Assembly (NCBI RefSeq): GCF_030445035.2
Contig: NC_080677.1
Span: 156,675,169 to 156,739,168 of the forward strand
DNA from: Dasypus novemcinctus
Taxonomy: Eukaryota > Chordata > Mammalia > Cingulata > Dasypodidae
Length of the DNA stretch: 64,000 bases
Direction of reading: 5' to 3'
In this document: one piece after another, positions 38,500-50,967 of the stretch
How the letters are laid out: every line of letters starts with the position of its first letter
How positions within the stretch are numbered: the stretch's first letter is position 1
Made by a program: the position numbers and the translations under genes
Notes under the pieces: generated by a model
What the model saw: only the letters and a program-made list of their open reading frames with translations
Database searches by the model: none
Told to the model about the DNA's origin: nothing

Positions 38500-39358
38500 A
38501 ATCCAAAAAAACCTGAAATGATTGAAAGAGAAAGAGCTGTTACACTGATGCTAAAAAATGGGTCTTTAGTAAGTCTGATTTGTAAAAACTGGGGAAAAAT
38601 ACAATATTAATATAAGAAAGAAGTCATAACTATTGACAAACATAAATTTAAAAATGTATACCAATAAATTTTCTAATAAAATATTGAAGCAAGTAGGAGG
38701 GGGAAATGAACAAACATGGAATGAAAGGGAAAAGGAACCAAAGTTCTACCCCTAAATATCATAACAGGTCTAGGCAGTTTTATAGCAGAACTCAATCAAA
38801 AATACCTTTCAGAAATAGATAATTCCTGTGTTATTTAACATACTTCAGGTAATAGAACAGGCCTTTCCAACCCATTCAACATAGTATTTTTCATTTATGG
38901 ACATGAAGGCAGAAACAAAAACGAACAAAAAAAAGAACTAAATAAAATATCAGCACATCCAAACCATGAATAAAAGAATATTGTGACCAAGAAAAGGTTT
39001 TTCCCAACATTAAGACTGTTTCAATTTATTAGAAAACTGAAAAAAAATCATGACTATCCCTTTGTACAACCGCAGAAAAAGACTGAGAATCACCATCCAT
39101 TTCTGATAAATACTCTCAGCAAGTTAGAAAAATAAATTGTCTTGAAAACCATCCATCAGAAAACTGAAAAAGTATCCTTTAATGGTAAAACCTAGAAGTA
39201 TGCTCATTAGAGTCAGGAATAAGGATGCCTCTATCAGCACAACAAACAATGATACTTGGATGCCTATCTGAGGCAATAAAAGCAAAGGAAAAGTTTTTCC
39301 AGGTGAGAAAATACGTAAATACATGCTAGACATTAAAAAAAAAAAAAAAAAAAAAAAA
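38500..39358 (+). repeat. L1 ORF2 (reverse transcriptase region) fragment ending in A24
   Basis: Degraded RT-region text is visible: 'taaatactctcagcaagtta', 'aaccatccatcagaaaactg', 'ctttaatggtaaaacctaga', 'ttagagtcaggaataaggat'. Multiple stops are present. A run of 24 A at 39335-39358 closes the block. Since L1 normally continues well past this point, the A-run may be an unrelated expansion rather than the L1 tail. Confidence 0.6.
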
Positions 39359-41577
39359 GGAAAACACAATATGCATCTATAACTTAGGTTGCAAAGCACA
39401 TAAAATTCCTGGTAATTTTTTACCTAAGAAAACAGCAAATTCATGATTTCACTCAATATAAAATTCACTCAATGAAATCTAACAGCAGAAATACACATTC
39501 TACCTTTTGTAAATGTTGTTCTTTTATTTTAAAAAAAGCATGCAATTAGCACAAGTATATATAATGGCTGCCATAAATAAGTTTTCGTGGTTATAAAAGT
39601 TGTTCGCTTTGGATACTTTTCTATAAATCTTTAATTAAAAAAAATCAGTAAACCTTTCTTTTTTAAAATAGAAAAAATGTAAAATGTTTTTAACTCAAGG
39701 TGGAAATCAGGAGTTTCCACATTAGTGAGGTTCTGATATGGTTCCCATGCAGCAAAATTCAAAACAAGATTATAATAGTTAACCAGAAAATACAACGACA
39801 AACGCATGTCCAAAATCTATTCCAGCCCCCACCCCAATTACTCTTGGATTCTCCCAGTATATCAGGTTCAAGTTTGAATAGGATAGACTATGTTTTTCCC
39901 TCAAAATATTCATATCAACTGTACTTCCCTTTAATTTCTACCATCTGGAATACAACAGGCAGTGCTAATAACATTTGCCCTTATATAATCAAAGGTTAGC
40001 TAATACTCTCCAAATCAGCATATAGCAAGAATTTTCAAGGCCTAACTGTATAATACACCAATGTACAAAGGAAGGGGGGGGGTGGGAAGCAGCAGTGAAT
40101 GGTGTATAATCCTCTTAACTGTACTAACTTGATGCTGATAACTTAAGTGTTGAGATAAAATGGATGAAAAGTAAAATTAAATTAAACAGCTGGAAGCAAT
40201 GACCCAAACACTCCTGCTCTAGACTGCTATGCTGAAACCTTTGAACACACTATTTCACAATGAAAATGCAAATTAACATACTACCAGCAAAGTAAATTTT
40301 GCAGTTTTCTGTGCCTGCACTAAAATTAAGAATTTCGTATTTAAATTCTAATGATTGTTATATTTGAAATCTTTTCTTCCCAAGCATCAAAATCATCCCT
40401 AAAATGCAAGTGTCAGTATTAGGGACTCACTCCTTGCACAGGTAATAAAAAATAATAAAACTGGTACAAATCAAACCTAAAGGGGAGATCCTGAGATTAC
40501 ACGCATTTTGCCCTACTTTTCCAAAGTAATCAACATTGGCATTTAACAGTTATACATTAAAAAATGGAACTATCATAACCACACAAAAATGCAAAATCAG
40601 TTATTCTGCATTTTTAGAACATACAACTTCCCTGTGTTCCAACTTCCCTGGGTTTTCCCTATTAAAATCTTCTCACAAAACAGGCACACCTATTAAGTAG
40701 GAAGAGTCTGCAAAATCATTCTTCACATATCAATTACTAAATGCAGAAATACATGATAAAAGACAATAAACAAACAAACAAATAAATACACTATTATGAT
40801 CCTCTCCTCATCCTAGCAAAAATACTCCAAAATAAACATTATTTTACTAGAATTGCCTTTTGGCTACCAGAAAGGACTAGTTCTAGGAGTATAAAACAGT
40901 TAAGAACCTTTCAGAAGATACCAAGTGTATGTCATGTTCTTCTAGCATTACGTCAGACAAATAAACAGCAATCAAAAGATTAAACAGAAAAACTGGCACT
41001 ATCTAATCAACCACACACATCCTTTTAAAATGCAAATACTCTTAAAAGGGTCAATTAAAAAAAAAAACTATTGGTTAACACCTGAAGTGTGAATACACTA
41101 ACAAGGGTAAAGGCCATTTTCAAACCAGGACAGACAGATTTAAGTGGAGTCTATTACTGAAATTTCTCAGGACAGCCTGAGGCATGGAGAAGGGGAGGGA
41201 AAAGGGCTATGGGGTACCTAAGATCATTTTACCTAAAGCAATAAAGATACTAGCCAATGAGATCACTGGCCTGTCCAGGTGCTAAGACTAGTTAGAAACT
41301 GCACTACCGCCGGGCATTAGATGTCCTCATCACAGAATACTAAGTTAGCTGGTCAGCTGGTTAGTACTGAATGTGTAACGGCATACAAATTATACTACTA
41401 TATATACATCTAAGAAGGTGATACAAAGGAAAATTCTCTAAACTTGAGAAAATATGTATGATTTGGAAAATAACCACTCTAGAGTCCTAATGTTTCAATT
41501 CACATTCTAAAATGTCCAATTTGGAATTCCTCCTCCTTCTGCATGTACTTCTCCCTAGACCTGTAGCTTATAAATAT

Positions 41578-41690
41578 TTAAATGAAACCAGTGTTTATTT
41601 TTAAAAATTCAGTTTTCTAGGCTCCATCCCCTATTGTTCTGATTCAGGGTGGTTCTGATGGGATAAGGTAAAGCTGTAGCTTTAAAAGCT
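41578..41690 (+). mobile_element. MER5-like hAT fragment
   Basis: 'ttctaggctccatcccctat', 'tgttctgattcagggtggtt' and 'ctgatgggataaggtaaagc' match the central part of MER5A. Confidence 0.55.
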
Positions 41691-42004
41691 CCCCATCTGT
41701 CTTGAGCAGTGAAATTTAGGAATCATTACCTTTTAACTTGTATAGCTGTTTGTTGTTTTTGTTTCTTTTTAAATCCCTACATCTACTGCAAAACCTCTCA
41801 ATTGCAAAACTCCTGGGTGGTGCCAAGACAGAATTTTCCTGTAACCCCCTCATGCAGCTCTATCTTGCCAGACTCCTCAGTTGGTAACTGAAATACCCGT
41901 ATTTTCCTAACCCAAAGAGTAGTAGCTTGAGCAGCAGGTCTCCTAATGGACAGGATTTGGTAATTATTCACAGGAATAAAAAAGCAAGCCTAATAATTTA
42001 CTCT

Positions 42005-42185
42005 GTCATGGTTCCAGCATTTAACTAAATGCATTAGAAGTGTTTTATATACATAATTTCACCTAATTCCACAACAATCCTAAGCGGACAGACACAAAAG
42101 TTCAGGGAATCAAGTAACTGCCTAAGATCAGCCAGCTAGCAAGTATCACAGCCTGGATTTAAATAAAATCAACCTGGAAGAAGAC
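42005..42185 (-). repeat. MIR (minus strand)
   Basis: 'acataatttcacctaattcc', 'acaacaatcctaagcggaca' and 'cagccagctagcaagtatca' are the reverse-complement MIR order, relatively well preserved. Confidence 0.65.
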
Positions 42186-42774
42186 TTCATCCATTAGGTG
42201 AGGATAAGGTATATTATTAATATTCCCTGAGCACTAACTGAAAAGTACTCCCAGTTAGTCAGTCCTCTTGGAATGACAGAATCAACACCATCTACTGATC
42301 CACTATGCCAAGTAGTGTAGTTCAAAGACCCATTAAGTCCAAGGATGCTTTGTATGAATATGGTATTTCAGAATGATTAGGCATTTAAAATATGTGAATC
42401 TCTTCAAAGAAAAAGGAACAAAGTAAAACAATAGACCATCAGGATGATCATATTCTCCAGAATGGCCCACATTGGAACTGTACTATCCATTTCAATAGCC
42501 ATCTGTGCCAAATGAGGTCTGTAATGTGTTCTAAGTATAAAATACACATTAGATTTCAAAGATTAAGTAGGAAAGGAATGTAAAATACCATATTAATGGT
42601 TTTAAAAATCTTGATCACATGCTGAAATGCTAATGTTCTGGATATACTGGATTTCATAAAATATACTAAAACTAATTTCACCTGTTTTTTGCTTTTTAAA
42701 ATATGGCTACTAGAAAATTATGTAAGTGGTTTACATTTGTGGCTCATGTTCTATTTCCACTGGACATGGCTGCC

Positions 42775-42960
42775 CTAGAACCTTGTTACTCACAGGTGGC
42801 CAGCAGCAGAATCATCATTTAGGAGTTTGTTAAAAAGGCAGACCTCCTCCCCCCACCCCAACCTCCAGAACTGCTGAATCAGCATGTGCATTTGAACAAG
42901 ATCTCCAGCTGATACATAGTATACACATTCAAGTTTGGGAAGCACTGCTCCAGAAAACTC
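42775..42960 (+). mobile_element. MER5-like hAT MITE
   Basis: 'gtggccagcagcagaatcat', 'aggagtttgttaaaaaggca', 'aactgctgaatcagcatgtg' and 'ttgggaagcactgctccaga' follow the MER5 outline end to end. Confidence 0.65.
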
Positions 42961-43649
42961 CAAGTTTACTTCCCTTATAATAACAATCCCCAAATTCCTT
43001 TATCCATTTATTGCACTGTTCTAGGCAAAGAGGATAAAAGGGAAGAAAATCGTTAACCAAAACTCACTCCCTATTCTGGTGAAGCTTATATTCCACAGAA
43101 GACAAGCAAACTAAATACAGTTCTGCTGTAACACTTGTACCTAAAACATGAATTTGCTCTAAAGTGATAAATCAGGGAATAATGTGAGCATTACACAAAA
43201 ACTGACCAGAGCTGCATAAGAATATACAAAACACACAAGTGCAAGTGCACTTCAAACATCTACCAACTACCTCAGTTCATCACAGGCATTATGAATCATG
43301 TTTATGCACATCCAGTGTTATAAAACTTTGCACCTGATTTTAGACAAAATCTCTCTGGACAGATGACCTCTTTCACAAACATCAGGTGTTTGTCTTGGTG
43401 AAGTGTCACATTCAGTATAATACCTATCTCTTAACCATTTTTAATATGTATAAAACAATGCTATAGTTTTTACTAGGTTTCTGTCTTTTTTAAACATGTC
43501 ACTGACAAAGTTTTTGAGTGTTGTGTCCCTAATTCCATTTTCCCCATAAGTCCCACGGTCTTCAGTGCCTGATTCTGGACAGCATGATGATTTTTAGGAA
43601 GAGATGCCATGTTATAGCAAAGTAACTAAGTATATGATCTATGAGACCA

Positions 43650-44140
43650 CGTTAAGTACAAGGTGGGAATAAAGAAGAGGAAAGGCTGTTGTAGCATGGT
43701 CAGGAAGGTTAAGGAAGGCTTATGAGAAGGTGGAACTTATGCAGACATATTACTGAAATCAAACTACATACTAGGAAAACATACAGAAAGAGGAATCACA
43801 AAGTGCAGAACCCTTGGAACAAGAATATACTATTTCCTGCAGGATTCGTATGGACAGAGCAGCACAAACAAGAGTGGTATGAGAAGACACTGAAGAAATA
43901 CCAGAGACTAGATTACAGAAGGTCTTTATAGGCCTTGAGAAGTAACAGGAAGTTACTGGAGAGTTTTGAGCATGAGAATGATGTGAGTGAATCTGCATTT
44001 TTACAAGATTATTTAGACCACTATGTGGCAAATAACTGTGAGGGGCAAAAAGGAAGCAGGGAGACCATTCAGGTGGCTCTAGCAGAATCCAGGTAAGAAA
44101 AGGTGGTAGCCCAGACTAAAATGATTGTAGCTTAAATACT
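43650..44140 (-). repeat. L2 fragment (minus strand)
   Basis: 'gaaggcttatgagaaggtgg', 'cagaaggtctttataggcct', 'gttactggagagttttgagc', 'atgatgtgagtgaatctgca' and 'aggaagcagggagaccattc' are reverse-complement L2 in order. Two ~70-90-codon open frames across it are incidental. Confidence 0.65.
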
Positions 44141-44352
44141 GAGAAAGAGTTACAATTTTTTGGAATATCATTTGAAGTTCTATGTATAATAGAGACACTT
44201 GCTGTTCAGTTTCAACTATTATTTAAGAGTAGGCTAAACACTTTAATTGGATTACATTTTCATCAGCAAAACAGGAGTATGGCCAGTTTATTTCAAAGGG
44301 TGGTTATGGGATCAGTTAAACAATTTAAACGAGCTTTAAAAATGATAAAACA

Positions 44353-44755
44353 GGGAAGCAGATGTGGCCCAAGCAAATGGGCTCCCTATCTATCACAGAT
44401 GAGGTCCAGGGTTCGATATCGAGGGCCTCCTGGTGAAGGCAGGCTGCCCCATGTGGCGAGCTGACCCACGCGGAGTGCTGGCCTGCACAGGAGTGCTGAC
44501 GCAGAGAGGTGACAGAACAAGATGATGCAACAAAGAGAGACACCGAGGAGAGACAATAGGAGACGCATCAGACCAGAGTGCTAAGGTGGCAAAGAGAATG
44601 ATAGCCTCTCTCCCACTCCAGAAGATCCCAGATTGGTTCCCAGAACCACCTAATGAGAATACAAGCAGACACAGAAGAACACACAGCAAATGGACACGGA
44701 GAGTAGACAATAGAGGGAGGGGGAAGAAATAAAATAAATCTTAAAAAAAAAAAAA
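44353..44755 (+). repeat. Composite DAS-type SINE (403 bp) with TSD
   Basis: The flanks are gataaaaca (44344-44352) and gacaaaaca (44756-44764). The head is gggaagcagatgtggcccaa and the B-box-like block is 'ggtccagggttcgatatcg'. A second unit starts near 'gtgctaaggtggcaaagaga', followed by 'cagcaaatggacacggagag' and poly(A). Confidence 0.87.
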
Positions 44756-45639
44756 GACAAAACATCATACAAATAAAAAAGGATAATGTTCATAGAATAT
44801 ATTTTCCAGTCCTAAATAATTCATTTCGTAATGACTAAAAGGACAGTTATCTCCAGTTACCAGAAAAGTCCCAAATACCCGAGCTCATTGCTTTCTTCAC
44901 TTTCCAATACTGAAAGAGAATTACATACTACTCCAAAAGCATTCTGCACAACAGAATAAGATAATAAACCAATGCTTAACCTGAGAGAGAATCTAGAAAA
45001 TATACATTTTCTGTGAATTATGGACTAAAAACACTAGATATATCACACCAAGAGCATTAAATACATCTTACACAATTAGAAAACAAGATTGCCTAAAAAG
45101 ACCAACGTGAACCATTCAAAATTATTTTTATCACTATGAAATAGTTCAATTAAATCTTGGATACACAACTATCTCTTTAAAAATACAAAAAATATTAAAA
45201 TGATATGACTAGAAGTCACAGAAGAGATGACTTGGTAAAAGCACTCAAACACACAGATGTTTAGGTCATATACATGTATATACTGTTTTCTGAAAGTAAG
45301 GAAAAAACACTGAAAAGCTTAAATATCAAGACTGCTAACCCGTAAACCATGTTTCTCTTAAAATGGAACGTTTCCTGTGGTCTTTTAACTGGCCTATGGA
45401 AATCCAATTGAAAAACATATGCCCAGTTTTCTAACTTCCTATGAAGTATGGATCAATAGAAATATGGCATATTTATCTTATTTTCACTAGCCAGAAAAAT
45501 ACTTAACATTAGTCACTGATATCAATGGGAGGCAAACATTTGTATATTTTAGATTTACGTCTTTTAAAAACAAGTCTCTGGATATGAGCACTTATCTTGT
45601 GAAAAAATGGCTTCATCCTAGGGAAATTTTTGGCAAGCT

Positions 45640-45865
45640 TTCATGTTAAAAACTTATTTAAAAATACAAAACATTGACACCTGTGATAACCTGGCAGATA
45701 ACTACACACATACATTGTACCAATGTGAATTTCCTGGCTTTGATAAAATGCTATAATTAGACAAGCTGTAACCACTGGGGGAAATAGGGTGAAGAATACA
45801 CAGGATTTCTTTGGTATCTTTTCAACTTCCTGTAAATCTAATTTAAAAATGAAAAGTTAAAAAAC
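45640..45865 (+). repeat. L1 3' UTR end fragment
   Basis: 'gctgtaaccactgggggaaa', 'tagggtgaagaatacacagg' and 'cttcctgtaaatctaattta' form the terminal L1M 3' UTR. It ends in an A-rich stretch. Confidence 0.65.
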
Positions 45866-45923
45866 AAAACAAACTGTAGTTTTTCACACTTTTCGGGGGA
45901 TCTTTTGGTGGTGTGCTATAGTA

Positions 45924-46102
45924 TAGTTACAGTGAGGTCTTTCTGTCCAGAAATAAACATAAGAGGGTACAAGCAAAATCAGCTTATACCTAAATGTTTC
46001 ATCTCTGTACTACAGTAGTTACAGTGAGGTCTTTCTATTTAGAAATAAACATAAAAGGGTACAAGCAAAAAATCAGCTTATACCTAAATGTTCTATCTCT
46101 GA
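45924..46102 (+). repeat. Tandem duplication, two copies of a 92-bp unit
   Basis: The unit 'tagttacagtgaggtctttc ... ctaaatgtt(t)catctctg' occurs at 45924-46015 and again, directly adjacent, at 46016-46102. The copies differ by only a handful of substitutions and small indels (for example ctgtccag versus ctatttag). No known repeat is recognised in the unit. Confidence 0.9.
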
Positions 46103-46110
46103 CAGCATAC

Positions 46111-46157
46111 ACAATTTACCAGAGTAGGGAGAACAATTTACCAGACTAGGCTCTGTC
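46111..46157 (+). repeat. Short tandem duplication (22-bp unit, x2)
   Basis: 'acaatttaccagagtaggga' is followed immediately by 'acaatttaccagactaggct'. It lies a few bases after the 92-bp duplication, within sequence that then runs into a MIR. Confidence 0.85.
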
Positions 46158-46260
46158 ATTATTTGTTCAATCTTGGACAAGTAAAATTTCCCTTATGTGT
46201 AAAACTGTGAAAAAGGACATTGCCTGTTCTATCTACTTTTCAGGGTCAACGAGTATCAAA
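46150..46260 (+). repeat. MIR fragment
   Basis: 'ggctctgtcattatttgttc', 'aatcttggacaagtaaaatt' and 'ttatgtgtaaaactgtgaaa' match the MIR core in plus orientation. Confidence 0.55.
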
Positions 46261-46621
46261 CAATTTTTGCAGCACTGCCTAACACTAAACATAAACCCTA
46301 TTCTGTTTTATTAAAAATGTAAAGTTACTTATGTGACAATAAAGCTATGTTGTAAAACGACAGCTGTCTATTATCCAATGTGAAAAGATTCAACCATTAC
46401 TTACCAAATTAAGTTTTAAAATTCTGAAAAGGTCAATTATTCCCAAATGGTCCATATACAACAATTCTCTCAAAATGTTAATAGTAGTTTTTGTTTGAAA
46501 ATGATCTTCAGGAGCAAAAATTACATTTCCAAATAAGATACAGCTATAAACTTAAAAAATTCTGAGAAACAATGTTTACCAACACACTAAGGGCACTTTT
46601 CCTTTATACTCAAGATATTAA

Positions 46622-46975
46622 AGGGAAGCAGATGTGGTTCAACTGATTTGGCTTCCGCCTACCACATGGGAGGTCCCAGGTTCAGTTCCCAGTGCCTCCC
46701 GGAGAAGGCAAACTGGCATGGCGGGCATGCACAGCAAGCTGATGCAACAAGAGAGACACAGAGAGGAAGGACAATGAGACACACAACAAATCAGGGAGCT
46801 GAGGTGGCTCGGGTGATTGAGCACCTCCCTTCCACATGTGAAGTCCCGGGTTCAGGTCCCAGTGCCTCCTGAAGAGAAGACAAGCAGGCACAGAGAACAC
46901 AAAGCAAGTAGACACAGAGAGCAGACAGTGACCACAAACAACAGAGGAGGGTAAATAAATTTAAAAAATAAAAAA
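46622..46975 (+). repeat. Composite DAS-type SINE (two tRNA-like units)
   Basis: The first head is gggaagcagatgtggttcaa with 'gtcccaggttcagttcccag'. The second is 'gagctgaggtggctcgggtg' with 'gtcccgggttcaggtcccag'. The tail has 'agtagacacagagagcagac' and an A-rich end. A short agatat repeat on both sides is probably the target duplication. Confidence 0.82.
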
Positions 46976-49900
46976 AGATATGGAAATGCTAAAAATCTAT
47001 AAAAATTCACTAAAGACTCTACAAATCATATTACAGGGAACCAAAAAAGAATTGGTTATTCTTCAAACTGGTTATCCTTCAATTAACCAACTGAGTTAAA
47101 CAATCTACTCAGGAAGTTATGTTTCTAACAAATATTTAAAACATATCTCATTAAAAAAAAAAACAAAATCAAGTTTCTTACAATAATTCTGAGAAGGATG
47201 AGAAAAAAAAGTATAGTCCCCAAGAGGCTGATGTATTTTTGGAGCAGCTTCACAGAATCCCTATAAAGAGACACTTCTTTCCCAAACTCATGCTACTATC
47301 ATTCTTAAAAATCACTTAGAACTTATGCACAGGAAAAAAGAGGACCTCTCAAAATGCCCTGCTTTTAATAAACTGAAAATAGTTTAAAACTTTGTAACAC
47401 AAATACAATCTGTATTCTGCATTCATATTTCTGACATTTGGGAGTTAGTGGCACCCTTAAAAAAAATGTCTAAACTATTAATATCAAATTAATGACTAAC
47501 TTAAGAGTCGTGTTTTCAGTTATTTTTAAACAAAATATTATGAACTTTATAGATTATAGAATATATAAGAATATTTGATTTCATTAAGTTAAATTATTCA
47601 CCGTAACTTGGTAAGATTTATTAACTTAGCACTTATTTCTAAGTGAGTTACAACCTCCCATAACCTCCCTTAATTTACAATAGGTAATCCATATTTCTTT
47701 TAATAAACCTTAAGGGATAAGATCTCTAACTCTTTAAACTGTACATGCTTTGTTGCAGTAAGTCTTACTTTAAACTAAGGATTTTTAGGGGTAACAAATG
47801 ATCTTCAATTCCTACTTCCTCATTTTAAGTAGTGTATCTCAAAAGTTCTTTTTCACAATACTTCTGAACTGGTACTTTTCAAGGAAACCCAAACTCCTAT
47901 CATACAAATCTCATAATTATGGGGGGAGGGGGGAGCAGGGAAGAAAAGACAAACTGTGTTGTGATGTCAGTAGGCACCAGTGAAGCCTAAATCTGAAGAA
48001 AACATAAAACATACCTCTCAAGTTCTGTATTTAACTTGCTTTGTAAAATGCTAATTACAAATACTTTTAAGTTATTAGATACTAAATTCCTAAGATGAAA
48101 AAAATCAATAGTTCAAGAAACAATACAGCAACTTGTTCTTCCAATATGTTAATTATACATACTGACAACAGATAATCCAACTTACACATTTAATTCTGGA
48201 CAATGGTTTTGAATTTATATTTATGGGTTATTTACTTCATATTTAAAGATAAAAATCTAAAGGAATTTACAATGCTTTTAATAAATCATATGTATATATG
48301 GGCTTTTAAAAGCTTAATTTCAACACATACTGATGTGAAGTAAAAGAAAAAAAACTGAATATAGGCCACTTGGAGTCTAACTAAATATTATATATTTTAT
48401 ATAATATCCTTTTCCTCAAAGTTAAAGAGTAATTACCGAAGAATGCAAATGATGAAAGGATCTTCATTTTCAACCTTTAAAGATTAGATTAACATCAAAC
48501 AGATACTGTGAACTCTGAAGTGGAGATACTGTATGTTTTGATATTTGGTAGTATTCCTTCATAGTATAAAGGAATTCGGCAACCAGGTATCTTAGAGATG
48601 GCAAAGACAGAGGGAGTTAAGGTTTTATGTCTGGCCCAGAGGAAGACAAGCACGCAACTGAGACATGTATACAAAGTAGTTAGGAAGCAAATTAGTGAGT
48701 GGGGCATAATCTAGCAAATAGCTAGATCAAACAAAGTAACAAGTCTCTTACAAATGGAGCTAATAGACCTAAGGAAACATTGGCTAAATAGAGTAAGCAA
48801 ATGTAAATAAAAAGGAACCTAAAAAACAAAAGGAGGCATCTGGAGTTCATAGAGAAGGAAAATTAAAATCAAAATAACAGAAAAAAGGGGTGGAGAAAAG
48901 ATACGTCACTATAGCACCACTAGTTCTCAAGAGTCAAACCCTTCAAGGAGAGCCTCAAGACCAGGCTCACATCTTATCTTGACTTCCAAGAGTATCACAC
49001 AATTGTTGGCACAGAGTGGTTGCCCAATGATTGTTGAAAAAGCGACAGAATGTTCTTGGAATTATTTCATCTGTAAAAGAATTTATCAGGCATGGTTCAC
49101 AGTAAGTGTACGAAAGCACTGACAGAAGTTTTCTTGTGGGTCTTAACTAGTCTTCTTCCTAGACAGATAATAGATTAACTAGATCACAGTCACCAAAAGA
49201 GAAATCTGAGCTCCTATGTACAAGAATATTCTATTCTGTCACAATCATCAAAAATTTAAAAATGAAACAAAGTATAAACAGTAACTGCCCAAACAGAGCT
49301 TACATTTGAAATGCAACCACCTACAGAAGAGGGTTTAATAGCAGTATAATCTCAACCTATACACAGGATCATGGAAAATATACCCACAAAAATGAAAATG
49401 TTAATAGTTTAAATAACTTTGCACCAAAGAACTTCTAACACTTTAATAATCAAACACAGCTGGCTACTGTTACTTACAAAAATAGGGCTTATCTGCATGA
49501 CTAGCACAAAGACAATTGTATTTAAAGAAGAAACTGTTTCTCCCATTCAATAATCCAAATTATTCCATTCCAATACAAATTTTCTGATGATTACTAATTT
49601 CGTCAACTCAGTAATTTTGAGTACAGAGGTAGGCCAAAGTTGCTCAGTGAGTAAGGCTGATTTCTAACCCAGGAGGCAAAATAGAGGACCAGAAGATGCA
49701 TCATATATGTATTTTTTAAAAGTAAGCTAAGTAATAAGGAGTTAGTTGCCAATCAGGGGAGAAAAGTCATATAATACTCTGAGTTCTCTTAGAAGCGTAA
49801 ATTTTATCTCCACCATGTTATCTACTAATCAGTATGAGAACTTATAGTGGGAAAGATGAAGAGATCCTAATTTCCTTTGTGAGAACTGGATTATTCCTTA

Positions 49901-50034
49901 AGGCGTACTTTAGACGTGACACTTGATATTTTGGTAAACTTTTGGCAAATTAAGCCTGAAAATAGTTATTGAGAATTGCTTTTACATGCTCTTCCACTCT
50001 CCCACTGCTAAGTGCTTGAGGTAAGATGATAACT

Positions 50035-50132
50035 GCAGTTGTTGCATAGCTCAGTGGTTGAGTGCCTACTTCCCATGTAAGGGGGGGGCGGAATCCTGGG
50101 TTCAGTCCCCATACCTTCTTAAAAAAAAAAAA
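50035..50132 (+). repeat. Short tRNA-type SINE
   Basis: 'tgttgcatagctcagtggtt', 'gagtgcctacttcccatgta', a G-run and 'cctgggttcagtccccatac', then a 12-A tail. It is a single-unit version like the one at 14838. Confidence 0.75.
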
Positions 50133-50771
50133 GGTGAAGGGTAGCAGAAGTTGAAAAGAAGCTAACTTTTTAAAAAGATGATTAAATGAGTAACGTATAA
50201 AAATTATAGACTGAGAGGAGAAGAATTTTCTTACTTTTTGTTACTGAAATAACGAGAACATGGGAAAAATTTTTTAATGTTCACAATAAAAACTCAGAGG
50301 GGATTTTCTAAACCTCAAATTTGTTTTAAGCCTTTGAACTGTCTTGAAAAACCCTACTGAATTTCCGAACTCATAACTTACGGTTTATTTGTAGGAAACA
50401 GATTTGAATTCTTTAAAAAATTAATTCAAGGAGGAACAAGGATCTCAACATAAACCAAGCCAAATAAACCAAAAGGTGTACTTTAAAAAGTAAAAGCTAC
50501 TTTTTGAGAAAAGTGTTCTATATTTCTCGCATCACTTAATAATATATTCAGATTATATTCATAAATATATTCTTATCTGCACTAATTTTTATACACTTGG
50601 GTCAGCATCCTATCTCTACATATGATCTGTTTATGAATCAAATAAACTGACAGAAAACACCTGGATGACATAACTACATGGTAATGTCCTCAAGCTTACA
50701 ACAATTATTTTACATAGAACTATAGTTAAATGATAAATATATGTGAAAGTTTCAACAAGAAAGCTACTTAC

Positions 50772-50967
50772 CACCATCCCTCTCTCTAACTCTGTGAGTA
50801 TGCACGTTTTTGGCCTTACTGTGACCTGTGTTGTCACTGTATTTGTTTTCAGGACTATCAGATCTCCGCAACATTTTATTTGGTGGTGAAGGATCTGCGG
50901 TGTCTCGCATCTTTTCATGTCTGTGATCACCACTACTGGGGTGACTCTTTGATGAATATTTAAGTGC
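50772..50967 (-). CDS. WAC: WAC coding exon 3 (residues 27-91 and first base of 92)
   Basis: This 196-nt exon reads from [15 protein letters not shown] through the Ser/Pro-rich [15 protein letters not shown] stretch to [10 protein letters not shown]. The acceptor is TTTTACAG|GCA and the donor is GGTG|GTAAGT, a full consensus. The encoded part is a polar, Ser/Lys/Arg-rich, probably disordered segment ahead of the WW domain, with basic clusters that could support nuclear import (inference). A 116-residue open frame in another register covers the same bases but is a shadow. The exon ends in phase 1, which matches exon 4. It is followed by a 35-kb intron. Confidence 0.96.

Larger units (their letters stand above)
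15479..50771 (-). other. WAC: WAC intron 3 (35.3 kb, repeat-rich)
   Basis: This is the largest intron in the window, with a GTAAGT donor at 50771 and a TTTCTCGAAG acceptor just above 15478. I found no coding exon in it. Its recognisable content is interspersed repeats: eleven of the listed SINE units, the nested L1/Tigger block, L2 and MIR fossils, MER5-like and other hAT copies, a Tigger copy and a poly(A)-tailed repeat. Stretches not listed separately (for example 16.5-18.6, 26-29, 30.8-32.3, 34.8-35.5, 39.4-41.5, 44.8-45.6 and 47-50 kb) are AT-rich sequence in which I see no gene. Some of this probably represents diverged L1. Confidence 0.9.
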
